A stretch of 64,000 nucleotides of DNA from Eremothecium cymbalariae DBVPG#7215 (GCF_000235365.1 NC_016454.1:558001-622000), one strand, 5' to 3'. Shown: positions 32,726 to 43,012, counted from the first letter of the stretch. Made by a program: numbers and translations. Notes: a model not told the origin generated them from the letters alone.

Positions 32726-34369
32726 TTACGTTACTTCATCATTCCATGATGGTTGAATATCCCTAATGCAGACTGCATACTCTTTAAGTCTGTTCAAGTT
32801 TTCGAACGTTTCCTTATCTCTATCTCCATAGTAAAATAACTTAAACATGCTGTTCTTCTCGTCTCCGTCGCCCAAATTGAGAGATAGGTCCATTACTGCA
32901 ACACTACGCTGGAAATACCACTTGTTAACAATATTATCACGTTTGCTCCTCCACAATAGCTCATGGGGAAACTTCTTAAACATCAAATTAAATATGATGT
33001 CAGAAATGCATAGCGATCCTCGTAAATGTGGAAGCACTGCAAATTTGTCAAGATACGCAAATTTCCGACCTTCGGGCCCTTCATGTGTCAATATTGCGAT
33101 TCCCTCATACTCACCAATTACAATGATGCTTGCTATGTGTCCGTTTATTCTCTTTAAGTAATGCTCGAGGTTTAGTGAACGACCGAAACTCTTCTCTATT
33201 ACTCTTCTGATTTTATACAAGTCTAGTTTGTCGCCGGTGGGTATTTTTTCGTTGAGGGGAGTTTCAAATTCATCAGGTGCTAATCCAATAGTGTTCTGGG
33301 GCGTTAAGGTGCTGTGATTATAAACCTTTATGTCAACACCCTGCTTTAAAACCGTTGTGGAAAATATTGGCTCATTTGAAGATGCAGGCTCCTCCTTCGT
33401 TGTTGTATCTGGCAACTCATACCAAGCATGATTGTGCAATATGTCGCGTCGCTTAAAACTAGGCAATGACGAGGAAATCAATGATCTATCAGTGAGCACA
33501 TTATGCAACAATGGATTCTTTTTGGAATGAACAGCAGCGGAGGAGACGTTGGTAACTAGTCCTGTAGATGGGTGCGAGAGTTGCGTCAATACCGCATTCA
33601 TCATCTCTAGATCCTCTTTATGTTTGAGCAACTGCTGTTTTCTCGCTAAAAGTTTATCTCTATTGATGACCGTTTCCACCGTCTCTGTGTGGGACAACGA
33701 GCTCAAAGCATCTATATCGGAAATCTGTTTCTGTAACTGCTCTGCCAACAACTCGTATTCCTGAGAGAGATTCACAAACACATGACTTTTCTGATGTCTT
33801 TCAACTGAGGGTATGCCACCGAGCTCATTAATTATGAAAAATTTCTCAATGTGATAAGGGATGTGAGATACCAATTGACTCATAAAACTAGTTTTGTTAT
33901 GAACCATAACCGTTTTCCCAAGTTTCTCATCATATATAAAAGGTAGAATTATTGGCATTACCGCACTGAGCTCTGGTATTTTAACAGATACATCACCGTT
34001 CTCCTTCCAAGACATACAGTTGGACACCGGCACGGATTTTAATCCGTAATTATGCAAAAAGCCTCTCAAGTCATTGCATTCCTTGGTCACATTCGGCGAG
34101 GGACTAAGCACCACCACAGGACTTACCCCTAACATTTGCAATCTCCCTATTGTAGCTGTAAGGTCTTGAATCAACCCCTGTGAATAAGAAGAAACATCTC
34201 TCATGTAAATAATACAGTGATTCAAGACTCCTGGTTTTCCATATTTCGATATATAGTCCTTAGCCTCTCTCCTGGTTGCAGTCGATTTGAGAACAGAAAG
34301 TATCAATTGGTTCGTTTTAAAATTCGGATCATGGTATCCAACCTTAGTAGCAAACCATCTGCGAATCAT
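32726..34369 (-). CDS. ARG2: Mitochondrial N-acetylglutamate synthase
   Basis: Arg2 makes N-acetyl-L-glutamate from glutamate and acetyl-CoA, the first step of ornithine/arginine synthesis, in the mitochondrial matrix with Arg5,6. It has 547 residues, against 574 in S. cerevisiae. The start MIRRWFATKVGYHD is a basic presequence. An amino-acid-kinase-like domain follows (GKPGVLNHCIIYMRDVSS near 44-61), then a linker, then the C-terminal GNAT-type acetyltransferase domain (about 395-545) with FAYLDKFAVLPHLRGS and LLWRSKRDNIVNKWYF. It is divergent from PSF2 exactly as YJL071W/YJL072C are. No leader peptide of the Neurospora arg-2 type was evident in a quick look. Confidence 0.95.
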   Translation of the reverse strand: MIRRWFATKVGYHDPNFKTNQLILSVLKSTATRREAKDYISKYGKPGVLNHCIIYMRDVSSYSQGLIQDLTATIGRLQMLGVSPVVVLSPSPNVTKECNDLRGFLHNYGLKSVPVSNCMSWKENGDVSVKIPELSAVMPIILPFIYDEKLGKTVMVHNKTSFMSQLVSHIPYHIEKFFIINELGGIPSVERHQKSHVFVNLSQEYELLAEQLQKQISDIDALSSLSHTETVETVINRDKLLARKQQLLKHKEDLEMMNAVLTQLSHPSTGLVTNVSSAAVHSKKNPLLHNVLTDRSLISSSLPSFKRRDILHNHAWYELPDTTTKEEPASSNEPIFSTTVLKQGVDIKVYNHSTLTPQNTIGLAPDEFETPLNEKIPTGDKLDLYKIRRVIEKSFGRSLNLEHYLKRINGHIASIIVIGEYEGIAILTHEGPEGRKFAYLDKFAVLPHLRGSLCISDIIFNLMFKKFPHELLWRSKRDNIVNKWYFQRSVAVMDLSLNLGDGDEKNSMFKLFYYGDRDKETFENLNRLKEYAVCIRDIQPSWNDEVT

Positions 34370-34939
34370 GTATCAACAACAATAACTACTTCGTAACGAT
34401 TAATCCTGAACTTATCCTACCTTGTAAAAACACTCCACTGCGCCTCCAGCTTGAGCAAATTTAAGCAGAATGAAGGAACCAACTTGCGAAGCCCAAAAAT
34501 ATTACAAAATGCCGTCACTCCTTGACCCTAAAGTGACTAACTTTGTATTGCCAAGCTGCCTTTTTTTGTTTATGTCAGGATTTGTTAAAAAATCCCTTGG
34601 TTATACAACGCCTTGAAACCAAATGGAAAACGAACAGGAGAAGGAGGCTATATACGTCGGTATAACGAAACAGATTTATGAATTGAAGGTTTTATGTTAG
34701 GCATAACGAGCAGCAGCATGCTTTGATCGTTTCCTCATTTCTCAGGGATTTGAATACGAATCATTAAAATTTTATTTAGATAGGCATCTTACAGGTCACG
34801 TGCAGTAGTTGTCACTGGAAGATTTTGAGAAAGGCCCATAATGTTGTAGTGTATATCGCGAGAGAAGCTAGCCTCTTTGTTGTGCATCAACATAGCTTAT
34901 AGGCGCAAGCATAAGTGTGCTAGTAGTCGCTAACCAAAT
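34370..34939. promoter_or_regulatory. Divergent ARG2/PSF2 promoter
   Basis: There are 0.57 kb between the start codons, with one GTCACGTG E-box (34796-34803). No MCB box was seen for PSF2. The rest shows nothing recognisable. Confidence 0.45.
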
Positions 34940-35578
34940 ATGTCGCTTCCCAAACGCCTGGAGAATAAGTTTTCTCCTGAAGAGATCCAGTTTTTAGTCG
35001 AGAATGAGCCAATCAAGATCATGCCTCGTATAACGACAAGGAAAAATCGTCGTCAGGCAGCTAACACAGATGTGAAGCCGGTAACAAACTGGAAACTTAT
35101 AACGACGGATGACTATAATGTGAATAACATGGTGGCCTTGAAAAGTACCGAGGTGGTTCTATGGCTCGCACTACTATTGAAACAGCAAGGGAAATGCAGT
35201 ATAGTGGCCCCTGCTTGGCTTACGCTGAAACAACTGGATGGGTTCATTGATTTCGAAGTGCGCAATCCATTAAGATTTGCAAGTCTACCTTGGAATTGGC
35301 TTGTCGTGGCCCATCTGCTATTTCAACGGGCAGCGGATGACTTTAGAGACCCTGTCCATCTTCTCCGAGGAAAAATACAGGACCTGCGTGAGATCAGACA
35401 AAGTAAGATTTCTAAAGGCTTGCAGCATCTAAATGAGTCCCATCTACAACTGGATAATCTTTCGCTAACAGAGATTAACGAACTGCGACCGTTTGTTACC
35501 GGTGTCATGGACAAAATGATGGAGATCCACGCGAGTGCCAACAACGACAACGCTGAGCCTGAAGATTACGAGATGTAG
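34940..35578 (+). CDS. PSF2: GINS complex subunit Psf2
   Basis: Psf2 is one of four GINS subunits and a part of the CMG replicative helicase (Cdc45-Mcm2-7-GINS). It has 212 residues, against 213 in S. cerevisiae. It starts MSLPKRLENKFSPEEIQFL, with the typical WLALLLKQQGKCSIVAPAWL (about 75-94) and the A/B-domain pattern; the middle keeps LPWNWLVVAHLLF. It lies next to ARG2 as in S. cerevisiae. JEM1, its other S. cerevisiae neighbour, is about 11.5 kb away here because of inserted genes. Confidence 0.95.
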   Translation: MSLPKRLENKFSPEEIQFLVENEPIKIMPRITTRKNRRQAANTDVKPVTNWKLITTDDYNVNNMVALKSTEVVLWLALLLKQQGKCSIVAPAWLTLKQLDGFIDFEVRNPLRFASLPWNWLVVAHLLFQRAADDFRDPVHLLRGKIQDLREIRQSKISKGLQHLNESHLQLDNLSLTEINELRPFVTGVMDKMMEIHASANNDNAEPEDYEM

Positions 35579-35704
35579 CATATATAGTAACTATCAGAAT
35601 GAGATACAAAAGAATATTGCAACAGACATCCTTCTTCTTATATATATATATATATTCCTGCTTCCTTTGCCAGAAGAACTGTACCCCGGCGTTGTTAAAA
35701 ATAA

Positions 35705-35805
35705 TGAGAGCTACGGGATTCGAACCCGCGAATCCGTAGATATCAGAGGATTTTAAACTACAAGTTAGCCTAAATCTGACGCCTTAACCACTCGGCCAAA
35801 CTCTC
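35705..35805 (-). tRNA. tRNA-Leu (UAG) with intron
   Basis: The minus strand folds as a class II tRNA: acceptor GAGAGTT/AGCTCTC, A-box GGCCGAGTGG, anticodon stem TCAGA/TCTGA with anticodon TAG, long variable arm (TATCTACGGAT) and T-arm with GGTTCGAATCC. A 20-nt intron lies at 35749-35768, one base 3' of the anticodon, and begins CTAA, which can pair with the anticodon. The discriminator is A. The mature length is 81 nt. Confidence 0.95.
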
Positions 35806-36163
35806 AAATTCGCTAGAGCTAACGTTTCGAACTGCGTATAAATATCCCTAACCCTTCTCTTGATGTGTCGTAAAATCAAAAGAGCATCCCGATAGTTATG
35901 ATAGTCAGGCTAAGGAGCATGTTGATAGTCACGATAACAAGACAAAGAAGCAGCGAATCAGAGTCGTTAGGAGACTATGAAGATGATAACCATTGTATAA
36001 CAGCGAATCAGAGTTGTTAGAAGTGTCAAGATAACCACTGAGCTGTTATCGGCTAGGAATCTGCATAGCAAGTAAGCAAGAGAGCTTAAGTAGGACAACA
36101 GAAACTATATAAGAAGACCCAAACTAGCTAGATTAGATTAGATGCTAGGTCCAGCTAGATCCC
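35806..36163. other. tRNA upstream flank with short degenerate repeats
   Basis: On the plus strand GCGAATCAGAGT occurs twice (about 35954 and 36003), and the context CATGTTGATAGTC/CCCGATAGTTATGATAGTC is likewise repeated. This may be the distal part of the LTR relic at 36164-36285 or unrelated decay. There is no gene. Confidence 0.4.
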
Positions 36164-36285
36164 CAGAGGGTAGTTGAGCCAGATTAGAGACTATATAAAC
36201 AGTAACTGATCATCAACCTAAGTATTAGCTGGCACGTGACGAGAAGTTCAAGCTAGCACGTGACCCCAACTAGTGGCCCTCGACA
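36164..36285 (-). mobile_element. Solo LTR relic upstream of tRNA-Leu(UAG)
   Basis: Read on the minus strand, this starts TGTCGAGGGCCACTAGTT, contains a TATATAGTC-like box and includes CTCAACTACCCTCT. The part at 36165-36225 matches the reverse complement of 53521-53581 at 56 of 61 bases. Both copies have the same orientation relative to the tRNA that follows them. A TG start, a repeated copy and a place upstream of a tRNA gene are what integrated Ty-type LTRs show. The 3' border is not clear; the relic may extend toward 36000. Confidence 0.65.
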
Positions 36286-36543
36286 TGACCTGAATTTTTG
36301 TACACGGAAAACAGGCTGGGCGGCTCCTCCTTATAATCAACAAACATCTTGGCTACCCAAAGTGAATTCATGTTCCACATATCGAATTCCTCCCCCCCTC
36401 CCCTGTCTCCCCATCCTGCTACCTGCCATACATGCATCCCACTCTTCCCTGTCTATCATAAAGGGCGGATAATATCTCTTACAGATTCCCAGTAGAACTG
36501 TGCAAACAGCCTCAAGCAGCCCCTCTGACGCAATGAACATGGC

Positions 36544-36574
36544 CACACTGGTGCCCCTCTGTCGCACCAGTGTG
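36544..36574. promoter_or_regulatory. 11-bp inverted repeat just upstream of a TATA box
   Basis: Arms 36544-36554 (CACACTGGTGC) and 36564-36574 are exact complements with a 9-nt spacer. A TATATAAA box begins at 36588 and the next ATG is at 36759. The placement suggests a binding site for a dimeric regulator of the downstream orphan gene. Confidence 0.5.
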
Positions 36575-36758
36575 CTACCTAACCACCTATATAAACACTG
36601 GTTCTACCACTGTTGTATAGCGCCGACAGCAGCAGACACTCTATCCTCCTGGAAAATAATTTTGTAAACGTTTTTGTGTTTATGTACAGAATACAACACA
36701 GCTAATAGCTATAGTAGTACAATTAATATAACAAAATCGACCTCTGCCATTCAAAACA

Positions 36759-37331
36759 ATGCAAGTTTGGAACCTCTCTAGGCTATTCAATAACATTTCG
36801 TACTTCAACAAGCAATCATCGGAACAACGAAATGACGGCTTCCACGACTACTCCATCATCAGTGATAGAATTAACACGGACGGCTACGTGGAAATCCAAC
36901 TAGCCACCACCACAGACCTGCACCCCACAAATGCCGATTCAACTAGATCCCACTTCACTGCAACCCTCCCATACACTGAAAACTCTGACGAAGTCGATGT
37001 CCCGATCTCCGACTTCATACGCTTCAGAAACAAGTTGCAAGCCTCATCCAACAAATCCCCTTCTAGCCTGAAAACAACAAATATGCCCCCCTCATCCAAA
37101 CTGGGCAAAATTTGCGCTCGCAAGTCTGCCAGAGATCAGCTGATCGCACGCAAGTTGGTCTTCCTCAGTGCTGCTCCTTACCCAAACTCAAACCTGTGCA
37201 AGCTACACACCCAGGATTATTCTCATTTAGACCGTATGTTAGAATCTACTGACGATATCCAGTTCAACGATAAGAATAACCGCAGGTCTAAATTCATAGT
37301 CAGAAGAGGCTGGAACAAAAAAAATCAATGA
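36759..37331 (+). CDS. Orphan protein, 190 residues, function unknown
   Basis: I do not recognise this protein. It begins MQVWNLSRLFNNISYFNKQS, is rich in Ser, Asn and Thr, has no signal peptide or membrane segment, and its second half is basic (SKLGKICARKSARDQLIARK and a C-terminal KFIVRRGWNKKNQ). A TATA box (36588), a palindrome before it and an AT-rich leader support it as a real transcribed gene. Codon use looks ordinary. It lies in the lineage-specific insertion between PSF2 and JEM1, between a tRNA/LTR site and the flocculin-like gene, so it may be a fast-evolving or new gene. Confidence 0.6.
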   Translation: MQVWNLSRLFNNISYFNKQSSEQRNDGFHDYSIISDRINTDGYVEIQLATTTDLHPTNADSTRSHFTATLPYTENSDEVDVPISDFIRFRNKLQASSNKSPSSLKTTNMPPSSKLGKICARKSARDQLIARKLVFLSAAPYPNSNLCKLHTQDYSHLDRMLESTDDIQFNDKNNRRSKFIVRRGWNKKNQ

Positions 37332-37524
37332 AAGCTTAACCAACAAGACAAGAAGCCCCCACAAGCCCACCAGCCTGGACCCTGCTACACCGATCAATCT
37401 CAAGCTCATCCATCAGACGTAACTGCCTCTATAATATCTCAACAAATCCTAGTTGTTTACAAAGGACCTAAACAAAAATATTACACTGCTCGTATATTAC
37501 GTAAACCACCACTTCCCGCACCGC

Positions 37525-37560
37525 CAGCACGGGCCTCGTGATCTCACGTGGCCCGTGCTG
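37525..37560. repeat. 17-bp inverted repeat with one mismatch
   Basis: Arms 37525-37541 and 37544-37560 pair at 16 of 17 positions around TC. The arm begins CAGCACGGGCC and the centre includes TCACGTGG. It lies 28 bp before the perfect palindrome at 37588. Confidence 0.8.
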
Positions 37561-37587
37561 TGTCTCTGCGTGTCCGTGCCCTCCGGC

Positions 37588-37617
37588 CTGCTTTTGCTCG
37601 CCGGCGAGCAAAAGCAG
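37588..37617. repeat. Perfect 30-bp palindrome without spacer
   Basis: The 15-base arm CTGCTTTTGCTCGCC (37588-37602) is followed directly by its exact reverse complement (37603-37617). Spacerless palindromes of this length are rare by chance and can extrude as a cruciform or bind a dimer. Confidence 0.85.
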
Positions 37618-39330
37618 AAAACCAGGCAAGGCCCGCGTCACAGCCGTGCATAATGTCTTCCGTGGACGGGGCAGCTCGGCGCAGACTCTGCATGCTGCCT
37701 CCCGTGACGCTCGGACTTTACCCTTATCCCGCTACGCCCTAAACCGCCCGCCCGCCGCGAAAGCCGCCGACAGGTGCCTGCAACTTTGCGCACGTGCTTG
37801 CACGTTGCTTGGCATCCATGCGCACCCCTCCAGCCCGCACACCACATCCCTTTTGGGATTACCAATCTGGTGCGTCATTGTTGAACAACTTCCGGCCTCC
37901 CCTATTGGACAAGCGGGCGGGTGGCCGCGGGTGTTTCTGGGCGAAAAGAGCAACTTCGATGGCGAAAAGAGCAACTCGATGGCGGCATTGTTCTTTTTAG
38001 GTTTTGTGGCGGAAAACCAAGGACTTCCGAGTGAGCGCTATCATTAACTAAATAGGCAAAGCAGCTACCTAGTTCGACGAAAGTTGTCGTTGTTTTACGA
38101 TACATCGAACGCATAATGGAAAAGCCGATTGTTGTGTGAACGGCCGAGAGATAGGGATTTCGAGCACGCATAGGACGGGACAATTGGGACAATGAAGTTG
38201 GTTTTCATGTGGCCGGAATGCTTGGAAACAATGTAAGGTTAGCAAAATGAGGACAATATAGAGAACGGGAACAGGAACAAGAAGAACAAGAGGGTTTTTA
38301 AGAGATTGGCTGCTCGAGGAAGAGGAACAGACGGAGGGAGGATGGCGGACTGTAATGGTGGTGGTGGTGGTGATTGGATAAAGGGTTGTTTTCCTTTTTT
38401 GTTTTTGCTTCGCAGTTGCAGCAAATATTTTTTTGTTACTCCATTTGGCTTTTAGATAAGAAACCTCTAAGAGCAATGGTGTATTATGTTATTGTGTCTG
38501 TAGTGTAGTTTACATTTTGTTTTTTGTTGATGTTTGTAGTGAAACAACGATCAAAAAAATAAAAAGTAGTCTCGGCCTTTCACAGGGCGTGGACGTAATT
38601 GTAAAATGCGGAATTTAGGATGTGTAGTTTGGCGAATACGCAGACTGATGATGGTGGTGAATGTGTGAATAATAGGGAGGATATGCACGTTTCGGAATTG
38701 TTTTTTTAATAGTTCCACAGTGGGTATTTTGGATAGTAGAAGTGGCATTTGTCTCTGATTTTTATTTTATTTTTTGTTTCGATCCATTGCGTGGGTAAAA
38801 ACAGCTTAGGGTAGCGGTTGAGTGGAGCAGTGGTGGGTGTTTGTGTTCTTTGTGAAGAGAACTAGATGTCCCTGGTAAGGGAATGATCAAGTGAAACGAG
38901 GATCTGGATATTCCGAACACAATGTAGAGTAATCATAAAGCATTTTTTATTTCTATTTTGATGCTTTTTTGATTATATCGGCTGTGTACGTACATTTCAT
39001 TGTACGTGGGAGCGGGTACACTGCCATCTCTATGGGGGATGGGAATATGTCTACTTGGCCTTGGGAAGAATGAAGAGAGTAAATTTCTGCAGGGTGTATT
39101 CTGGGGAGAAAAGAAGAAGGAGCAGAAGATCAATCTTTCAATAAATGTAGTTTTGGGGTTTTAAAATCATTCAAAGTATATAAAAAGCCCCTTGCGTTTT
39201 GGATATATGGTAACGTGTTTCAAGAGTGTTACATATCTTCAAACACAGACTAGCCAAAGAAATTACAAGCAATAGCAGCAGCAAGGCAGCAGCAAGGCAG
39301 TAGGTTAGGAGAAAATTTAGGACGTTCAGG

Positions 39331-42300
39331 ATGAAGATAATTAATTCTCTTTTGGCACTGTATTGTCTAATTCAAGGGTATACGGTAGTAGCTCTTGAAG
39401 CCGGCAATGAAAAGCCCAACTATGCTAGCCATGATGATGATAAGAAGGCAAGCCGGAGGCTTGTTGATAATCGTCAGCCCGATGACCACTTGGCTTTAAA
39501 AAAAAGTTTGAATTCGGAGTTCAGCAGGAAGGTGCGACAGCGCGTGAAAGTGCCAAAAAAATTTGGGACTCCGCGCCAGGAGAATTCTTGCCTAATTTGG
39601 GCCCCAACGAAGATAAATCAAAGCTTGGTGAAGACTTGTTCAGGATCAGCGCTAAGTCATATGGTGAAATAAAATACCCTGTTAATAAGCGCGCCGAATT
39701 AGCTGGAGGCGTGGAGCCGCTTCCATTCGCTCTGACAGAGCAAACTGCTGTTCCGGATGCCAACCTGGCGCAAGCTTCTGAGCCTTCATTCGTGCAGGGT
39801 AGGGATGCCCTCAACTTAGCTGATGGTGATGAAGATGATCCTGATTCTGGGGAGCCAGATTCCTCGGATACCGCTCCATCTGTAACCGATGCCCCAGTGG
39901 TAACGGATGCTCCAGAACCAACAGTACCAGATGTCTCGGTAGACTATTCTATTGATATCCCATTCCCAGATTTTTCTTTTGATATCCCGGTACCAACCAT
40001 ACCAGACTTTTCGTTTGATATCCCGGTACCTACTATGTCAGACTTCTCGATAGACTTCTCGGCGGATTTCACAGCGCCAACAATCCCAGTACCAACCATA
40101 CCAGACTTTTCGTTTGATATCCCGGTACCTACTATTACAGACTTCTCGGTAGGCTCCTCTGCGGATTTCACAGCGCCAACTTCATTGGATCCGATGTTTA
40201 CCATCGATAACTCAACTGATTCTACTGTCTCTACATCTGTTTTGTACGCTAATACTTCAGATGCTACTGTCTCTTCAACTTCGAGTACATCAGCTACCTC
40301 AACCACGGAGCCATCCTCAACTGTTAACAGTAATTCAACCACCTCTGCTAGCTCGACTGAGCCATCAAGTGTGTCCGAAACGTCCACTGTTTACAGTAAC
40401 TCAACCACCTCTGCTAGCTCGACTGAGCCATCAAGTGTGTCCGAAACGTCCACTGTTTACAGTAACTCAACCACCTCTGCCAGCTCGGTTGAACCATCAA
40501 CTGTCTCTAGCAACACAACTGTGTCCGCAACTTCGACTGTTTACAGTAACTCAACCACCTCTGCTAGCTCGACTGAGCCATCAAGTGTGTCCGAAACGTC
40601 CACTGTTTACAGTAACTCAACCACCTCTGCCAGCTCGGTTGAACCATCAACTGTCTCTAGCAACACAACTGTGTCCGCAACTTCGACTGTTAACAGTAAT
40701 TCAACCACCTCTGCTAGCTCGACTGAGCCATCAAGTGTGTCCGAAACGTCCACTGTTTACAGTAACTCAACCACCTCTGCTAGCTCGACTGAGCCATCAA
40801 GTGTGTCCGAAACGTCCACTGTTTACAGTAACTCAACCACCTCTGCCAGCTCGGTTGAACCATCAACTGTCTCTAGCAACACAACTGTGTCCGCAACTTC
40901 GACTGTTTACAGTAACTCAACCACCTCTGCTAGCTCGACTGAGCCATCAAGTGTGTCCGAAACGTCCACTGTTTACAGTAACTCAACCACCTCTGCCAGC
41001 TCGGTTGAACCATCAACTGTCTCTAGCAACACAACTGTGTCCGCAACTTCGACTGTTTACAGTAACTCAACCACCTCTGCTAGCTCGACTGAGCCATCAA
41101 GTGTGTCCGAAACGTCCACTGTTTACAGTAACTCAACCACGTCTGCCAGCTCGGTTGAACCATCAACTGCCTCTAGCAACACAACTGTGTCCGCAACTTC
41201 GACGGTCTACGGTAACTCCACTGTGTCCGCAACTTCGACGGTCTACGGTAACTCCACTGTGTCAGCAACTTCGACGGTCTACGGTAACTCCACTGTGTCA
41301 GCAACTTCGACGGTCTACGGTAACTCCACTGTCCCTGCAACTTCGACGGTCTACGGTAACTCCACTGTGTCAGCAACTTCGACGGTCTACGGTAACTCCA
41401 CTGTGTCCGCAACTTCGACGGTCTACGGTAACTCCACTGTGTCAGCAACTTCGACGGTCTACGGTAACTCCACTGTCCCTGCAACTTCGACGGTCTACGG
41501 TAACTCCACTGTGTCCGCAACTTCGACGGTCTACGGTAACTCCACTGTGTCAGCAACTTCGACGGTCTACGGTAACTCCACTGTCCCTGCAACTTCGACG
41601 GTCTACGGTAACTCCACTGTGTCCGCAACTTCGACGGTCTACGGTAACTCCACTGTGTCAGCAACTTCGACGGTCTACAGTAACTCGACTGTCCCTGCAA
41701 CTTCGACTGTGTCCACAACTTCAACTGTCTACCGTAACTCGACTGTCCCCGCTACTTCTACCGTCTATGTTAACTCGACTTCAGGAGTGGTGTCTACGGT
41801 GACACTGAATATTACAACCACTGATTCTAAAGGATTGACTACTTTGACCGCTGTTCCAACTGTAACAACCGTAACACTGGTTCCTAGTACTTCTTCTACT
41901 GCGGAGACCAGTGTAGTTACAGTAACCACCACAGATTCTGTAGGTTCTACTGCTGTGATTACCACACCGGCTGTCTTATCCACTGTCACTAAGACTGTTG
42001 ACCAAGTTCAGACAATTTATACCACATGGTCAATAATTACCGTAACTGAGGTACCAACTAGCACTGCGGAGACGAGTATAGTCACTGTAACCGCCACGAA
42101 CTCTGAGGGATCTACCACTGTGGTTACCACACCAGCCGTCTTGTCTACTGTCACCGAGACAGTTAGTGGAAGTCAGACAACTTACACCACCTGGTGTCCA
42201 ATTACCACTCAGAGTGGGGCCACTGTGACAGTTACTCCTCCTAAGGAAACGAGTGTGGTCACTGTAACCACCACAAACTCTAAGGGATCTACCACTGTGG

Positions 42301-43012
42301 TTACGGCACCAGCTGTCTTGTCCACTATCACCAAACCGTTGATCACGTTGAGACGATTTACACCACCTGGTGTCCAATTACCACTCAGAGTGGGGCCACT
42401 GTGACAGTTACTCCTCCTAAGGAAACGAGTGTGGTTACTGTAACCACCACAAACTCTAAGGGATCTACCACTGTGGTTACGGCACCAGCTGTCTTGTCCA
42501 CTATTACCAAAAGCGTTGATCAAGTTGAAACAGTTTACACGACCTGGTGTCCAGTCACAGCAGAGGGATCTATCTCCCCAGCTCAAGTATCCACCGAGGT
42601 AGTAGTAGGGAAACCAGCCGGCGACAACGGTGGTGAGCCACCTAAGCCAACAGCAACAGCGATAGCAGGGAAACCAGCAGGCGACAACGGTGGTGAAGCA
42701 CCTAAGCCATCAGAGGCTGCAGTTAAATCAGCTGGTGGAGACCCATCTGATCCTGCAACAAAACCAACTGGTGGTAATGCTGGTAGTGATCTAACAGCTA
42801 CTACTGTTGCTCCTTCTGAAGTTCCAAATGGTGAGCCAGTTCGTCCAACGCTTGCAACTCAGATTGCTGGTAATCCATCCAGACCTGCTAACTCAGGTGA
42901 AACAACTGTTGGTACAGTGGGTATAAGCACTTATGATGGTGCAGCCAACTCGCTCTCCAGGCGGTCCGGTATTGTTAACATAGCAGTGTTGTTGGCAATG
43001 TATTTTGTGTAA
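39331..43012 (+). CDS. Flocculin-like GPI cell-wall protein, broken into three frames
   Basis: The first frame (39331-39672) gives a signal peptide, MKIINSLLALYCLIQGYTVVA. The second (open from 39486 to 42404) gives an acidic part, PTIPDFSFDIPVP repeats, and then Ser/Thr/Asn-rich tandem repeats full of NST sequons. The third (42401-43012) gives the last repeat and a C-terminal GPI signal, SRRSGIVNIAVLLAMYFV. Four C-terminal repeats of about 56-60 residues carry TYTTWCPIT, the flocculin type 3 signature. Joined, it has about 1227 residues. The frames change at an A8 run (39498-39505; -1) and near 42331-42338, where comparison with the neighbouring repeat shows one base missing. It was probably a wall-anchored adhesin; no N-terminal lectin (PA14) or Flo11-type domain is recognised. 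Whether it is active, switchable, decayed or misassembled is open. Confidence 0.8.
40320..41201 (+). repeat. Higher-order tandem repeat, 66- and 84-bp units
   Basis: Two units alternate. A (22 codons) is of TVYSNSTTSASSTEPSSVSE type and B (28 codons) carries the extra SSNTTVSATS. The order is A'ABAB (40320-40685), A'ABAB (40686-41051), AB (41052-41201), where A' has TVN in place of TVY. So a 366-bp super-unit is itself duplicated in tandem. Confidence 0.9.
41202..41705 (+). repeat. Fourteen tandem 36-bp units
   Basis: Each unit encodes TVYGNSTVSATS or TVYGNSTVPATS (the last has TVYSNS). The fourth-unit variant VPATS recurs in the order SSSP SSSP SSP SSP. The synonymous TCC/TCA choice also follows the pattern (c a P at the end, twice), showing expansion by blocks of three or four units. 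Confidence 0.92.

Larger units (their letters stand above)
37332..39330. promoter_or_regulatory. Two-kilobase promoter region of the wall-protein gene
   Basis: The first part (about 37500-38000) is markedly GC-rich and carries two long palindromes and a tandem 20/21-bp repeat (37940-37960 and 37961-37980). The rest is AT-rich with a GGT/GGTGGT run near 38355-38375. A TATATAAAAA box (39177-39186) lies 145 bp before the ATG, followed by a CAGCAGCAAGG-rich leader. Long complex promoters are typical of FLO11-type adhesin genes; use here as such is inferred. Confidence 0.55.

Noticed and set aside
37538..38047. 169-residue plus-strand frame in the GC-rich island
   Set aside because: It lies across two palindromes and tandem repeats, has Cys/Pro/Ala composition typical of GC-rich non-coding DNA, and no recognisable domain.
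41173..41724. 183-residue antisense frame of repeated QWSYRRPSKL units
   Set aside because: It is a by-product of the 36-bp coding repeats, which are a multiple of three and so stay open on the other strand.
40261..41802. 513-residue frame overlapping the wall gene repeats
   Set aside because: It is a second open frame of the same tandem repeats; it has no signal sequence, no ATG context and ends with the array.
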